From: Cytobacillus oceanisediminis
GTDB taxonomy: Bacteria > Bacillota > Bacilli > Bacillales > Cytobacillaceae
Reading direction: 5' to 3'
Assembly (NCBI RefSeq): GCF_004366035.1
Contig: NZ_SOEE01000005.1
Span: 248,001-312,000, forward strand
DNA length: 64,000 nt
In this document: piece after piece, positions 1 to 7,526 of the stretch
Layout of the letters: each line of letters opens with the position of its first letter
Numbering within the stretch: the first letter of the stretch is position 1
The notes under the pieces: model-generated
Databases searched by the model: none
Seen by the model: only the letters and a program-made list of their open reading frames with translations
What the model was told of the DNA's origin: nothing
Made by a program: the position numbers and the translations under genes

Positions 1-98
1 AATATAGCACTTGTGGTGTATGTAATGATGGCCAGCGACGTGATAAATAATACGAGCTTTTTCCTAAGGCCAAACTTATAGCCCTTTTTCTCCCCCAT
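1..98 (-). CDS. Methyl-accepting chemotaxis protein, N-terminus only (runs off window start)
   Basis: Only the first 32 codons are inside the window. The ATG at 98-96 is preceded by an AGGGGG ribosome-binding site that overlaps the end of ywlE. The peptide begins MGEKKGYKFGLRKKLVLF and continues into a hydrophobic stretch. This is a basic N-terminus followed by a first membrane segment, typical of transmembrane chemoreceptors. The 16-bp gap to ywlE suggests co-transcription. The chemoreceptor identity rests on this short N-terminus and on a recalled similar arrangement in related bacilli. The signalling domain is not visible, so another membrane protein is possible. Confidence 0.6.
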   Translation of the reverse strand, partial: MGEKKGYKFGLRKKLVLFITSLAIITYTTSAI

Positions 99-114
99 TA
101 TGTTGTCCCCCTGA

Positions 115-555
115 TTAATCTGGTCTCTTTACGCGATCTAAAATTTGTTCAATCGCTTCTGTCAGATCTTTGAATGTATTTCTATATATCTCAACCGGCC
201 CCCCATATGGATCGATAATATCTCCCCCGGCTCCGGCAAACTCTTTTAGTGTGAAGGTTTTGCCCTCCGTGTCAGGAAACATGGACAGAACGGTATTTTT
301 GTGGCCGGCCGTCATTGTTAAAATATAGGTCGCCCAGTCAATTAGCTCTTCACTCATACTGGAGGATTGATGCTGCAGCGGAATCCCATGCTCCTCCAGT
401 ACACTTTTTGTATGCGCGGACGCCTCGCTGCCATTTGCTGCAAAGACTCCAGCCGATTTCACTTCTACACCCGGGAGCGATTTGCTTTTTAAAATGGCTT
501 CTGCCATCGGGCTTCTGCAAGTATTTCCTGTACATACAAATAATATTTTTGTCAC
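115..555 (-). CDS. ywlE: Low-molecular-weight phosphatase, protein-arginine-phosphatase type (YwlE)
   Basis: A 146-residue cytosolic phosphatase of the low-molecular-weight tyrosine phosphatase fold. The P-loop C-T-G-N-T-C-R-S lies at residues 8-15 (nucleophile Cys8, phosphate-binding Arg14), and the general-acid Asp-Pro pair is at 115-116. Thr12 occupies the position that, in B. subtilis YwlE, favours phospho-arginine over phospho-tyrosine. The product therefore probably reverses McsB-type arginine phosphorylation that marks proteins for ClpCP. The start is a GTG at 555 behind GGAGGGAG. The gene sits between mntP and a chemoreceptor gene, in the same order as in B. subtilis for the ywlC-ywlD-ywlE part. 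Confidence 0.93.
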   Translation of the reverse strand: MTKILFVCTGNTCRSPMAEAILKSKSLPGVEVKSAGVFAANGSEASAHTKSVLEEHGIPLQHQSSSMSEELIDWATYILTMTAGHKNTVLSMFPDTEGKTFTLKEFAGAGGDIIDPYGGPVEIYRNTFKDLTEAIEQILDRVKRPD

Positions 556-676
556 AGAGATACTCCCTCCTTATATATCGGTCTATAACCATAAAACTTT
601 ATCCAATATTTTGGTTTGTACTTTTCTTACATTATAAGACAAATTTCCCACAACACCTATAGCTCCCTTACAAAAA

Positions 677-704
677 AAGAAAAAGGGCGACCCGCCCCCT
701 TTTC
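677..704 (-). terminator. Rho-independent terminator after mntP
   Basis: Read on the minus strand, GAAAAGGG and CCCTTTTTC arms surround a GC-rich loop and are followed by a long T-run (positions 678-672). It lies about 40 bp beyond the mntP stop. Confidence 0.6.
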
Positions 705-744
705 GTTTTTCACAAAATATTAACATTTAAACACAGGATCAAGT

Positions 745-1296
745 CTATAAAAATAAGAGTTTTACCCCAAAAGCAAAGAGGATGGCACCGCCGAGCGCCT
801 CACTGTAGGAGCCGATCCAGCTTTGGACTTTCCTGCCGGTGAGGAGGCCAGCCCATGTAAGGATGGTCGCCCCCGCTCCGAAGAACACAAGCACAAGCAA
901 TGTCTTGGCACCGTAGATTCCGAGGCTGAGGCCAACTGAAAAACTATCAAGGCTGACACTCAAGGCAAAAATCAGCAGCCCTAAGCCCACTGGGGTGATT
1001 AAGCTGTCTTCATCATCCCTGAAGCTTGACCAAATCATCTGCACACCTAATAAAAGGAGCAATCCCCCGCCTGCATAACCGGCAATGGCTCCGAATGTAT
1101 TTGATAGAAATCGGCCTGCTATCATTCCCAATAAAGGCATCCATACATGGAAAAGTCCAATGGTGATGCCGATTTTTGCTATTTGTCTGAGGCGGAGTTT
1201 GTACATCCCCATGCCAAGACCTACCGAAAAGGCATCCATCCCCAATGCGAATGCCATTAGAGCCAGTGTTAAAATTTCCCCGATCATTGCAGACAT
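745..1296 (-). CDS. mntP: Manganese efflux pump MntP (YwlD)
   Basis: A 183-residue very hydrophobic protein with six predicted membrane segments. It is built as an internal duplication: [14 protein letters not shown] near residue 20 is echoed by [14 protein letters not shown] near residue 115. This places one acidic residue in each half of the membrane, as expected for MntP, which exports Mn(II). The length matches the family. The start ATG at 1296 follows GGAGG with 7-nt spacing. It lies between ywlC and ywlE as in B. subtilis (ywlD). I saw no yybP-ykoY-type manganese riboswitch in the short upstream gap. Confidence 0.93.
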   Translation of the reverse strand: MSAMIGEILTLALMAFALGMDAFSVGLGMGMYKLRLRQIAKIGITIGLFHVWMPLLGMIAGRFLSNTFGAIAGYAGGGLLLLLGVQMIWSSFRDDEDSLITPVGLGLLIFALSVSLDSFSVGLSLGIYGAKTLLVLVFFGAGATILTWAGLLTGRKVQSWIGSYSEALGGAILFAFGVKLLFL

Positions 1297-1376
1297 ATTT
1301 CCGCCTCCTTGGACTTGCTAATTCAGCATATGCACGTCCAGAAGGTTTTAGAATGCCAATCGTTTTCCAAAACAAA

Positions 1377-1401
1377 AAACCGCCTCATGACGAAACGGTT
1401 T
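1377..1401 (-). terminator. Terminator after ywlC
   Basis: On the minus strand AAACCG (1401-1396) pairs with CGGTTT (1382-1377), followed by a T-run. The downstream arm can alternatively pair with a 13-base sequence inside the ywlC coding end (1440-1452), giving a longer competing stem. Confidence 0.55.
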
Positions 1402-1407
1402 CTTGAT

Positions 1408-2451
1408 CTATCTGCTAATGACCCTGTGTCCTGCTGCTTTCATGAGGCGGTTCATGATTGCATGCCCGACGCCTTCACCCGGGAACATCTCACAAAAAAT
1501 AATGTCAGCATCGGTTGTGTTAAAGTATCTTAATGCTTCATAGAGCGAGCTGGCCACTGTTTCAAGCTTATCCCGCTGTCCGCAGGCATAGATAAAATCA
1601 GCGCGATAAAATTCCAGGTTTTCTGATGTTGTCAGAACCCCCACAGAAAGTCCTTCCTTCTTTTTATCCTCAACAAAATGCTGGATGTCTTCTTTTGTTC
1701 CTTCTACTAGATAAAGCGGAGCATCCGGCGCATAGTGACGGTATTTCATGCCGGGAGATTTTGGCGCCTGGCTTTCATCCGCTAATGCAGGGTCCACTCT
1801 GATCTCGCCTACTGCCTCTTCAAGCTGTTCTCTCGTAATGCCGCCCGGCCGTAAGATGACAGGCACATCACCTGTACAATCCACTACGGTGGATTCCACG
1901 CCAACGCCTGTCGGACCTCCGTCCACTAATCCTGCTATTCTTCCATTCAAGTCTTCCCAAACATGGTCAGCTGTTGTCGGACTTGGCCTTCCGGAGCGAT
2001 TCGCACTTGGAGCTGCAATTGGCAATCCTGTTTTATTTAGCAGCGCCAGGGCTACTGGATGATCAGGCATTCTCACAGCAACTGTGGATAAATCTGCCGT
2101 TGCATAATGGGAAAGAACACCTTCCTTCAGATTAAAAATGAGTGTTAGCGGTCCCGGCCAAAATCGATCCATGAGCGCCTGCGCATTTTGCGGAATTTCG
2201 GTTACAAAGGCATCAAGCTGGCCTTTGTCAGCAATATGAATAATCAGGGGGTTATCACTCGGACGCCCTTTTGCCTCAAATATTTTTCTGACGGCTTCAT
2301 CATTTTCCGCATTCCCGCCTAATCCATAAACGGTTTCTGTGGGAAAAGCGACCACTTCATTATTTTTTAACAGATCGGCAGCTTGTGAAAACTGTGAATA
2401 ACTATCTTCTTTATCCACACTGTTATCCACCGACCATCTTTTTGTAATCAT
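1408..2451 (-). CDS. ywlC: L-threonylcarbamoyladenylate synthase (Sua5/YwlC)
   Basis: A 347-residue protein of the Sua5/YrdC family. It makes threonylcarbamoyl-AMP from threonine, bicarbonate and ATP for the universal t6A37 modification of ANN-decoding tRNAs. The N-terminal two thirds is the YrdC domain (FPTETVYGLGGNA near residue 36, KGRPSDNPL near 62, SANRSGRPSPT near 150). The C-terminal part (from about residue 225, with SPGMKYRHYAP) is the Sua5 extension, so this is the long two-domain form. The ATG at 2451 follows AAGGTGG. Its 5-prime end and upstream gap carry a DnaA-box cluster. Confidence 0.95.
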   Translation of the reverse strand: MITKRWSVDNSVDKEDSYSQFSQAADLLKNNEVVAFPTETVYGLGGNAENDEAVRKIFEAKGRPSDNPLIIHIADKGQLDAFVTEIPQNAQALMDRFWPGPLTLIFNLKEGVLSHYATADLSTVAVRMPDHPVALALLNKTGLPIAAPSANRSGRPSPTTADHVWEDLNGRIAGLVDGGPTGVGVESTVVDCTGDVPVILRPGGITREQLEEAVGEIRVDPALADESQAPKSPGMKYRHYAPDAPLYLVEGTKEDIQHFVEDKKKEGLSVGVLTTSENLEFYRADFIYACGQRDKLETVASSLYEALRYFNTTDADIIFCEMFPGEGVGHAIMNRLMKAAGHRVISR

Positions 2452-2664
2452 CGTTATCCACCTTCACAAAAAATGTTTTTTTGCTGTCAAAATTCCTATG
2501 TTTTCGACATTTTTTTGAACATTCCTTTGGAAAGTATAGTAGAAGAAGCTGGATAACTCAAGTCTTATCCACAAATTGTGTATAAATAAGAGAGAATTGT
2601 GTATAACTTTAGCAAGATACCCACAATTCACATGGATAATTTCAAAAAGAAAGAGTTATCCACA
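2411..2664. promoter_or_regulatory. DnaA-box cluster spanning ywlC start, gap and ywlB end
   Basis: Five exact matches to TTATNCACA lie within 254 bp: plus strand 2411-2419, 2565-2573 and 2656-2664, and minus strand 2577-2585 and 2598-2606 (as TTATACACA). Two further 8/9 matches (TTATCCACC) lie at 2423-2431 and 2454-2462. Such density is far above chance. From memory, DnaA binding at ywlC was reported in B. subtilis genome-wide binding studies, so this is likely a conserved DnaA-binding locus that titrates DnaA or regulates nearby genes. Confidence 0.8.
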
Positions 2665-3074
2665 GTCATGATGTGCTTAACATGCTCCGACTCGAATAAG
2701 GCTTCCGGCAAATGCGCTGTTTCTTCCTGTTTAAAGCCAAGCAGGCTGAAAAATGCCAACGAGTTTCTTTTATTTGATGCAAGATATAAGGACTCCATGC
2801 CTCGATCCCTTGCCAGCAATAATATTTGCTCAAACAAAATAAATAGATCTTTTTCAGATGCTGTTGCTGTCATCACAAGCGATCTCAAAAGACCAATTTT
2901 TCCATGGGGCTCAATTCCCAGGGTAGCCTTAATATCCCCGGAATCACTCTCCATAATCAAAAAATATTCGATTGCTTCCCTTATTCCATCCGTACTTAAG
3001 TTTGCCGATTCCAGAAAAGATGCCAGATTCTCCACATCTGAAGCATCAGCACATCTCACTACACCTGTCTCCAT
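2628..3074 (-). CDS. ywlB: GNAT-family N-acetyltransferase (YwlB-like)
   Basis: A 148-residue protein of GNAT type. It has an N-terminal strand (VVRCADASDVENLASFL), a central KIGLLRSLVM segment that would hold the acetyl-CoA binding strand, and a C-terminal LYLASNKRNSLAFFSLLGF motif typical of the fold. The pyrophosphate-binding loop is poorly conserved. The acceptor substrate is unknown. The start is chosen at the ATG at 3074, behind GGGGTG, rather than an upstream GTG at 3101. Its position next to ywlC matches B. subtilis ywlB. The gene name rests on synteny and general resemblance. Confidence 0.75.
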   Translation of the reverse strand: METGVVRCADASDVENLASFLESANLSTDGIREAIEYFLIMESDSGDIKATLGIEPHGKIGLLRSLVMTATASEKDLFILFEQILLLARDRGMESLYLASNKRNSLAFFSLLGFKQEETAHLPEALFESEHVKHIMTVDNSFFLKLSM

Positions 3075-3143
3075 TTCTTCACCCCATTTTCTTATTGTCA
3101 CTCTATGAATATGAAAAAATAGAAAAAGTAGAACTAGATTTTT

Positions 3144-3209
3144 AGAAAAGCGGAAGCCCCTTTCCCGCCCCCGACACCTCGTGGGGGGTAGGCCGCTTGC
3201 GCTAGACAG
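3144..3209. repeat. Dispersed intergenic repeat, family A, copy 1
   Basis: Begins AGAAAAGCGGAAGC and ends GCTAGACAG, the same ends as the copy at 50477-50600. The two ends are partly self-complementary (AAGCGG with CCGCTT). No coding potential is visible. Shorter related pieces occur at 11895-11942 and 61068-61110. Confidence 0.6.
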
Positions 3210-3274
3210 TTATCGGCGTACAATAATTCATACTTATTTATAAATAAAATCTCTCGAATGTAATTTAAACAATA

Positions 3275-3309
3275 AAACACGGCAGCTGTCTGAATCTGCT
3301 GCCGTGTTT
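3275..3309 (-). terminator. Terminator after gsiB
   Basis: Perfect 12-bp stem AAACACGGCAGC / GCTGCCGTGTTT (3275-3286 and 3298-3309) with an 11-nt loop, 36 bp beyond the gsiB stop. Confidence 0.8.
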
Positions 3310-3344
3310 ATATTACTATCATATGCAATTTTTCTGCGGCAGGT

Positions 3345-3725
3345 TTAGTCGTTCGAGTTGCCGCCTTTTCTTCCAATTTCTTCATAGAAATCGCGGTCAT
3401 GGTTTTCACTTGTTGCTTCTCCGCCTTTGCGTCCAATTTCCTGATAGAAGTCCTTGTCATGATTTTCAGCTGTTGCTTCTCCGCCTTTTTGGCCAATCTC
3501 CTGATAGAATTCACTATCATGATTTTCCGCTGTCGCTTCTCCGCCTTTTTGGCCTATTTCCTGATAGAAGTCCTTGTCATGGTTCTCGCTTGTTGCTTCT
3601 CCGCCCTTTTGGCCTATTTCCTGATAGAAGTCCTTATCATGGTTGCGGCTTGTTGCTTCTCCGCCCATGCGCCCTCTTTCCTCACGAGACATTTTATCGT
3701 TGTTATTATTGTTGTTTTTAGCCAT
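3345..3725 (-). CDS. gsiB: General stress protein GsiB (KGG-repeat hydrophilin)
   Basis: A 126-residue, very hydrophilic protein made almost entirely of five 20-residue repeats. Each repeat contains an NHD-[KSR]-[DE]-FY-[QE]-EIG-[QR]-KGG core. The N-terminus is MAKNNNNNNDKMSREERGR. This closely matches B. subtilis GsiB, a LEA-like glucose-starvation and general-stress protein of the sigma-B regulon. The five repeats are nearly identical at DNA level, so recombination could change copy number. AGGAG at 3736-3740 precedes the ATG. A sigma-B-type promoter lies upstream and a strong terminator downstream, so it is monocistronic. Confidence 0.92.
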   Translation of the reverse strand: MAKNNNNNNDKMSREERGRMGGEATSRNHDKDFYQEIGQKGGEATSENHDKDFYQEIGQKGGEATAENHDSEFYQEIGQKGGEATAENHDKDFYQEIGRKGGEATSENHDRDFYEEIGRKGGNSND

Positions 3726-3773
3726 TATCTTTCATCTCCTTTTTGTTTATGTTTTGTTGTTACACTACTTTAA

Positions 3774-3798
3774 ATATCCGTTTTTAGTAGAATCAAAC
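3774..3798 (-). promoter_or_regulatory. Sigma-B-type promoter for gsiB
   Basis: On the minus strand GTTTGA (3798-3793), a 13-bp spacer and GGATAT (3779-3774). The sigma-B consensus is GTTTAA-N12-14-GGGTAT, so there is one mismatch in each element with ideal spacing, about 50 bp before the start codon. Confidence 0.7.
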
Positions 3799-3870
3799 GC
3801 ATGAAAAGAAGATGTTAAACACTTGTCTTAAATGTAATTTGATTTCCAGGTTTTATAATGATTCTAAAAA

Positions 3871-3896
3871 AGAAAAACCTTGCTCTGCCGCAAGGT
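3871..3896 (-). terminator. Terminator immediately after spoIIR
   Basis: Minus strand ACCTTGC (3896-3890), 6-nt loop, GCAAGGT (3883-3877), then TTTTCTTTTTT. It abuts the TAG stop of spoIIR. Confidence 0.85.
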
Positions 3897-4574
3897 CTAA
3901 CCGAAAATTTTCTCCCATATTTCAGCTAAAAAGAATTTTACTTCCACTGGTTCTTCATCTTCTTCTGTATAAACAGGGGCTGTTTCTTTTTTGGAATCTG
4001 TATCAGCAGCGAGTTCTTCTGCTTTTACTTCCCCCTTCTTTTCTCCTTCTTCAAAGCCTTCGCTTACAGCCACACCATTTGAGAAATCAAGGAAGCAAAG
4101 AGGAGGGAAAAGCACACACCACCAGTTGGCTCCTTCTCCTTCACCAAGAGTGATTAGAATCGCTTCGTATTCGCCTGCCGGGTATAAAAACTGACCGTAT
4201 AATTTCGTCGGGAAGCTGACTTTTCCAAAGTCGGCATTTACTTTCTGATCAGATCCTTCATCAGCTACCACTTCTTCCGCAATCTTTTGAATCTCAGGCA
4301 ATCTGGACTGGATCAGTTCACGGGCATCTTCGATTGAAGTTAATTCCGCCACCCACTCCGTGATCTCTGCATTTATTGCGTCCCTTACTTTCCTTTTAAT
4401 CGCCTGGTCTTCTTCATTATCGCTGTTAGCCAGAATGCGCAGCCTGATTGCCTCGTTTGGTATTACCATCGGTTCATCAGCCGTCACTTCTGTTTGGGGT
4501 ATATATAAACTTAAAATGGTTCCTAAGGATAAAATCAGTACATATAATTTCACAATCGTTTTTGTATTCATCAT
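3897..4574 (-). CDS. spoIIR: Stage II sporulation protein R (SpoIIR)
   Basis: A secreted forespore signal of about 225 residues that triggers SpoIIGA to process pro-sigma-E in the mother cell. After a basic start there is a hydrophobic signal segment (TIVKLYVLILSLGTILSLYI). The conserved core contains AIRLRILANSD near residue 45 and FPTKLYGQFLYPAGEYEA followed by GANWWCVLFPPLCFLDFSNG, a family signature. The acidic C-terminal tail is variable. I prefer the ATG at 4574 (MMNTKT). An upstream in-frame GTG at 4601 has no ribosome-binding site, and the next ATG at 4571 is equally possible. Position near prfA matches B. subtilis. A sigma-F promoter was not identified. Confidence 0.93.
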   Translation of the reverse strand: MMNTKTIVKLYVLILSLGTILSLYIPQTEVTADEPMVIPNEAIRLRILANSDNEEDQAIKRKVRDAINAEITEWVAELTSIEDARELIQSRLPEIQKIAEEVVADEGSDQKVNADFGKVSFPTKLYGQFLYPAGEYEAILITLGEGEGANWWCVLFPPLCFLDFSNGVAVSEGFEEGEKKGEVKAEELAADTDSKKETAPVYTEEDEEPVEVKFFLAEIWEKIFG

Positions 4575-4682
4575 TTCCGGCACCATCCCTTCACTATCCA
4601 CAGTGTGGACAGGATGCCAGAATCTTAAACTATTAAAATTAAATTTTTTTATAGTATTCTGATGCAGTGCTTCTTACCTAAT

Positions 4683-4703
4683 AAAAAACCGCCATGACGG
4701 CGG
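4683..4703 (-). terminator. Terminator after prmC
   Basis: Minus strand CCGCC, 5-nt loop, GGCGG followed by TTTTTT (4688-4683), directly beyond the prmC stop. Confidence 0.7.
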
Positions 4704-4708
4704 CTGTG

Positions 4709-5578
4709 TTACTCTATTTCCGCAAAAACCATCCGGTCTTTGCCGTTAATATCATAGACTGTTTCCACATTTGCCTGCGGGAAAGTCTGCTTTAGGAGTG
4801 CAAATACTGCTTCACTTTGGCCGGCACCCACCTCGAAGCCGATGATGGCATGGTCTTTGATGACAGCTGGCAGTTCTTCCATGAAGCGCCTGTATAAATC
4901 CAGTCCGTCTTCACCCGCAAAGAGTGCACGGTGCGGTTCGTGCTCGGTGACTATATCTGACATCCACTCGATATCCCTTTCCGGTATATATGGAGGATTG
5001 GATAGAATGATATCAAATTTCTTCCCTTTTGAAATAAGGGGCTCGAGAAGGTCTCCCTGAATAAAATCGATTTCCGCGCCATTCTGTTCTGCATTTTTCT
5101 CAGCCAGTTCAAGGGTTGGCCCGTAGATATCTGTAGCCGTGACATTTAATTCCGGTTTCTCAAGCTTCATCGTAACAGCAATCGCCCCGCTGCCTGTGCC
5201 GATGTCTGCCATTTCAAGTCCATTCATAGAGCCGAACAGCTTATTTATCTTCTTCAGAGCGTTATAAACCAGTTCTTCCGTTTCTGGCCTTGGAATAAGA
5301 ACATCTTCATTCACCTGGAAGGTGCGCCCGTAGAATTCTTCAAAGCCGATGATATATTGAACAGGCTGGCCCGCTGCGTGTGCGTGCACCGCCTTCTTGA
5401 ACTCCTCCAGCACTTCCGGATTCAAGTCTTCGCGTAAATTAGCCAAAAAGCTGGCCCTGCCCATCTTCATAATATGCTGCAATAACAGCTCACCTGAATT
5501 CTCATCGCGGTTTGACTCTATCAAAAAAGAAGAAGCCCAGTTGAGGGCTTCATATACTTTCATAGTTGGATTACTCAT
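4709..5578 (-). CDS. prmC: Peptide chain release factor N5-glutamine methyltransferase PrmC
   Basis: A 289-residue SAM-dependent methyltransferase that methylates the glutamine of the GGQ motif in release factors. It has an N-terminal helical domain, the SAM-binding DIGTGSGA at 125-132 and the catalytic NPPY at 194-197 that holds the target glutamine. The start ATG at 5578 overlaps the prfA stop (ATGAGTAA), which couples its translation to that of its substrate RF1. An inner ATG at 5563 (MKVYEAL) matches the B. subtilis start and is possible. A longer open frame to 5665 has no support. Confidence 0.95.
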   Translation of the reverse strand: MSNPTMKVYEALNWASSFLIESNRDENSGELLLQHIMKMGRASFLANLREDLNPEVLEEFKKAVHAHAAGQPVQYIIGFEEFYGRTFQVNEDVLIPRPETEELVYNALKKINKLFGSMNGLEMADIGTGSGAIAVTMKLEKPELNVTATDIYGPTLELAEKNAEQNGAEIDFIQGDLLEPLISKGKKFDIILSNPPYIPERDIEWMSDIVTEHEPHRALFAGEDGLDLYRRFMEELPAVIKDHAIIGFEVGAGQSEAVFALLKQTFPQANVETVYDINGKDRMVFAEIE

Positions 5579-6650
5579 TTGATGCACTGTCCAGCTTCGC
5601 AGATTGCTCTTCAACGATAAGCGAGTCAATAACCTCATCGAGCTTGCCTTGAAGGATTTGATCAAGCTTTTGGATCGTCAGGCCGATACGGTGATCCGTT
5701 ACACGGTTTTGCGGAAAGTTGTACGTACGGATACGCTCAGAGCGGTCTCCTGTACCAACTGCTGATTTTCGCTGCTGGTCATACTCCGCCTGTGCTTCCT
5801 GCTGGAATTTATCATAAACACGTGCACGAAGAACCTTCATCGCTTTTTCTTTATTTTTGATCTGTGATTTTTCATCCTGGCAGGATACAACCGTACCTGT
5901 CGGCAAGTGAGTTAGACGAACAGCTGACATCGTCGTGTTAACACTCTGTCCGCCCGGTCCGCTTGATGCAAATGTATCCACACGGATATCTTTTTCATGA
6001 ATGTCAATTTCCACTTCTTCTGCTTCAGGAAGAACCGCAACTGTTGCAGTTGAAGTGTGGATGCGACCGCCGGATTCAGTTTCCGGTACACGCTGAACAC
6101 GGTGTGCGCCATTTTCAAACTTAAGCTTGGAATAAGCGCCATTTCCGTTGATCATAAAGATGATTTCCTTATAGCCGCCAACGCCCGTAGAGCTTACCTC
6201 AATGACATCGATCTTCCAGCCCTGCGTCTCGGCATAGCGGCTGTACATGCGGTATAAGTCACCTGCAAATAATGCAGCTTCATCACCGCCGGCTGCACCT
6301 CGGATTTCCATAATAACGTTTTTATCATCATTAGGATCTTTAGGAATAAGGAGGATTTTCAGACGTGCTTCCAGATCCTCTTTTCTTTCCTCAAGCTCAG
6401 CCAATTCTTCTTTGACCATTTCGCGCATTTCGGCATCAAGCTTCTCTTCAAGCATGGCACGCGCATCCTGATACTGCTCTTTTACTTCTTTATATTCGCG
6501 GTAAGTGTCAACAGTTTCCTGAATACCAGACTGTTCTTTTGAATATTCGCGAAGCTTTTTCGGATCATTGACAATTTCCGGATCGCTCAAAAGCTCATTT
6601 AATCTTTCATAACGGTCCTCGACAGATTGAAGACGATCAAACACAGCCAT
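5571..6650 (-). CDS. prfA: Peptide chain release factor 1 (RF1)
   Basis: A 359-residue release factor recognising UAA and UAG. The peptidyl-tRNA hydrolysis motif GGQ is at 233-235, and the stop-codon recognition tripeptide P-E-T is at 189-191 (the class-I RF1 position, PxT). The N-terminal 100 residues form the helical domain, rich in coiled-coil heptads. Length is standard. It is the first gene of a prfA-prmC pair, with spoIIR following after a terminator as in B. subtilis. Confidence 0.97.
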   Translation of the reverse strand: MAVFDRLQSVEDRYERLNELLSDPEIVNDPKKLREYSKEQSGIQETVDTYREYKEVKEQYQDARAMLEEKLDAEMREMVKEELAELEERKEDLEARLKILLIPKDPNDDKNVIMEIRGAAGGDEAALFAGDLYRMYSRYAETQGWKIDVIEVSSTGVGGYKEIIFMINGNGAYSKLKFENGAHRVQRVPETESGGRIHTSTATVAVLPEAEEVEIDIHEKDIRVDTFASSGPGGQSVNTTMSAVRLTHLPTGTVVSCQDEKSQIKNKEKAMKVLRARVYDKFQQEAQAEYDQQRKSAVGTGDRSERIRTYNFPQNRVTDHRIGLTIQKLDQILQGKLDEVIDSLIVEEQSAKLDSASNE

Positions 6651-6826
6651 TCACCTCAATTTTTTATCCAATTAACCGCCGGATATTGTCCCAGCGGGGT
6701 ATAGTTTCATTTTATTTAAAGCGCAACTCCATAACATTCTAATTATAGTATAGGTGATTGTTGCAGTCAAAACCATTCGGGAATAAGGATGACTTCTTCC
6801 CTGTTAATAAATTTTCTGAAAAATCA

Positions 6827-6855
6827 TTGCGGGTTTTTGTAATATCCGATATATT
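6827..6855 (+). promoter_or_regulatory. Sigma-A promoter placing the transcript start at the gntR start codon
   Basis: TTGCGG (6827-6832), 17-bp spacer, TATATT (6850-6855). Six bases later comes the ATG at 6862, so transcription would begin at or within the start codon. No Shine-Dalgarno sequence is present between the -10 element and the ATG. Confidence 0.55.
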
Positions 6856-6861
6856 GGTTTT

Positions 6862-7515
6862 ATGAAAAACAAAAACATTACACCCATCAAACGTTTGTCC
6901 CTTAGAGATGAAGTATACGAAACACTTAAGAAAAATATTATCCAGCTTGATTTTGAACCTGGTTCGCGCCTTCATGACAAGGAACTGGCAGAAGATTTTG
7001 GGATCAGCCGCACTCCTGTCAGGGAAGCCTTAAAGCGGCTGGAAGATGAAGGGCTCGTTGTATCGACGCCCGGATCATCTACCCGAGTCACCCCTCTGAA
7101 TGAAGAAGGTGCCAGCCACGCCTTTCCTGTGGCAGCTTCCCTGCATGCTTTAGGTGCCAGGCTTGGCGTTCCCTGCTTAGTGCCAAGTGATTTTGAAAGG
7201 CTTGCGGCTGCCAATAAGAAGCTTGCGGCTGCCATGGAAAAACAGGATATTCTTAGTGCAGTAAAAGCAGATGAAGCCTTCCACGAGGTTTATCTTTCTG
7301 CTGCAAATAATCCCGAAATTATCTCAGCATTAAAGAGAATTATGCCCAAAATTCAGCGTCTGGAAATTGCTCAATTCGGATCTATGAATGGGCTGAAGTC
7401 TGTTGAACAGCACAAAAAAATTATGGAAGCGAGCCGGCAAGGCCAGGAGCAGCTGGCATCCAGACTAGTGGAGGAAAACTGGCTGAGCCTTGGCGGGCTT
7501 TTAACAGGGAAATGA
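6862..7515 (+). CDS. GntR-family transcriptional regulator (FCD/FadR subgroup)
   Basis: A 217-residue regulator. Residues 12-75 form the GntR winged helix (LRDEVYETLKKNI, then LAEDFGISRTPVREALKRLE). The C-terminal 130 residues form an all-helical FCD-type effector domain, including the DEAFHEVYLSAANNP motif. The effector is unknown. It is followed after 11 bp by an exporter gene whose ribosome-binding site overlaps the regulator stop, so the regulator probably controls that exporter. No ribosome-binding site precedes the ATG, and a promoter lies directly before it, so the mRNA may be leaderless. Confidence 0.88.
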   Translation: MKNKNITPIKRLSLRDEVYETLKKNIIQLDFEPGSRLHDKELAEDFGISRTPVREALKRLEDEGLVVSTPGSSTRVTPLNEEGASHAFPVAASLHALGARLGVPCLVPSDFERLAAANKKLAAAMEKQDILSAVKADEAFHEVYLSAANNPEIISALKRIMPKIQRLEIAQFGSMNGLKSVEQHKKIMEASRQGQEQLASRLVEENWLSLGGLLTGK

Positions 7516-7526
7516 GGTGAACTCGC

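Noticed and set aside
3399-3773. Cysteine- and phenylalanine-rich plus-strand frame opposite gsiB
   Set aside because: Its repetitive sequence is explained by the complement of the gsiB repeats.
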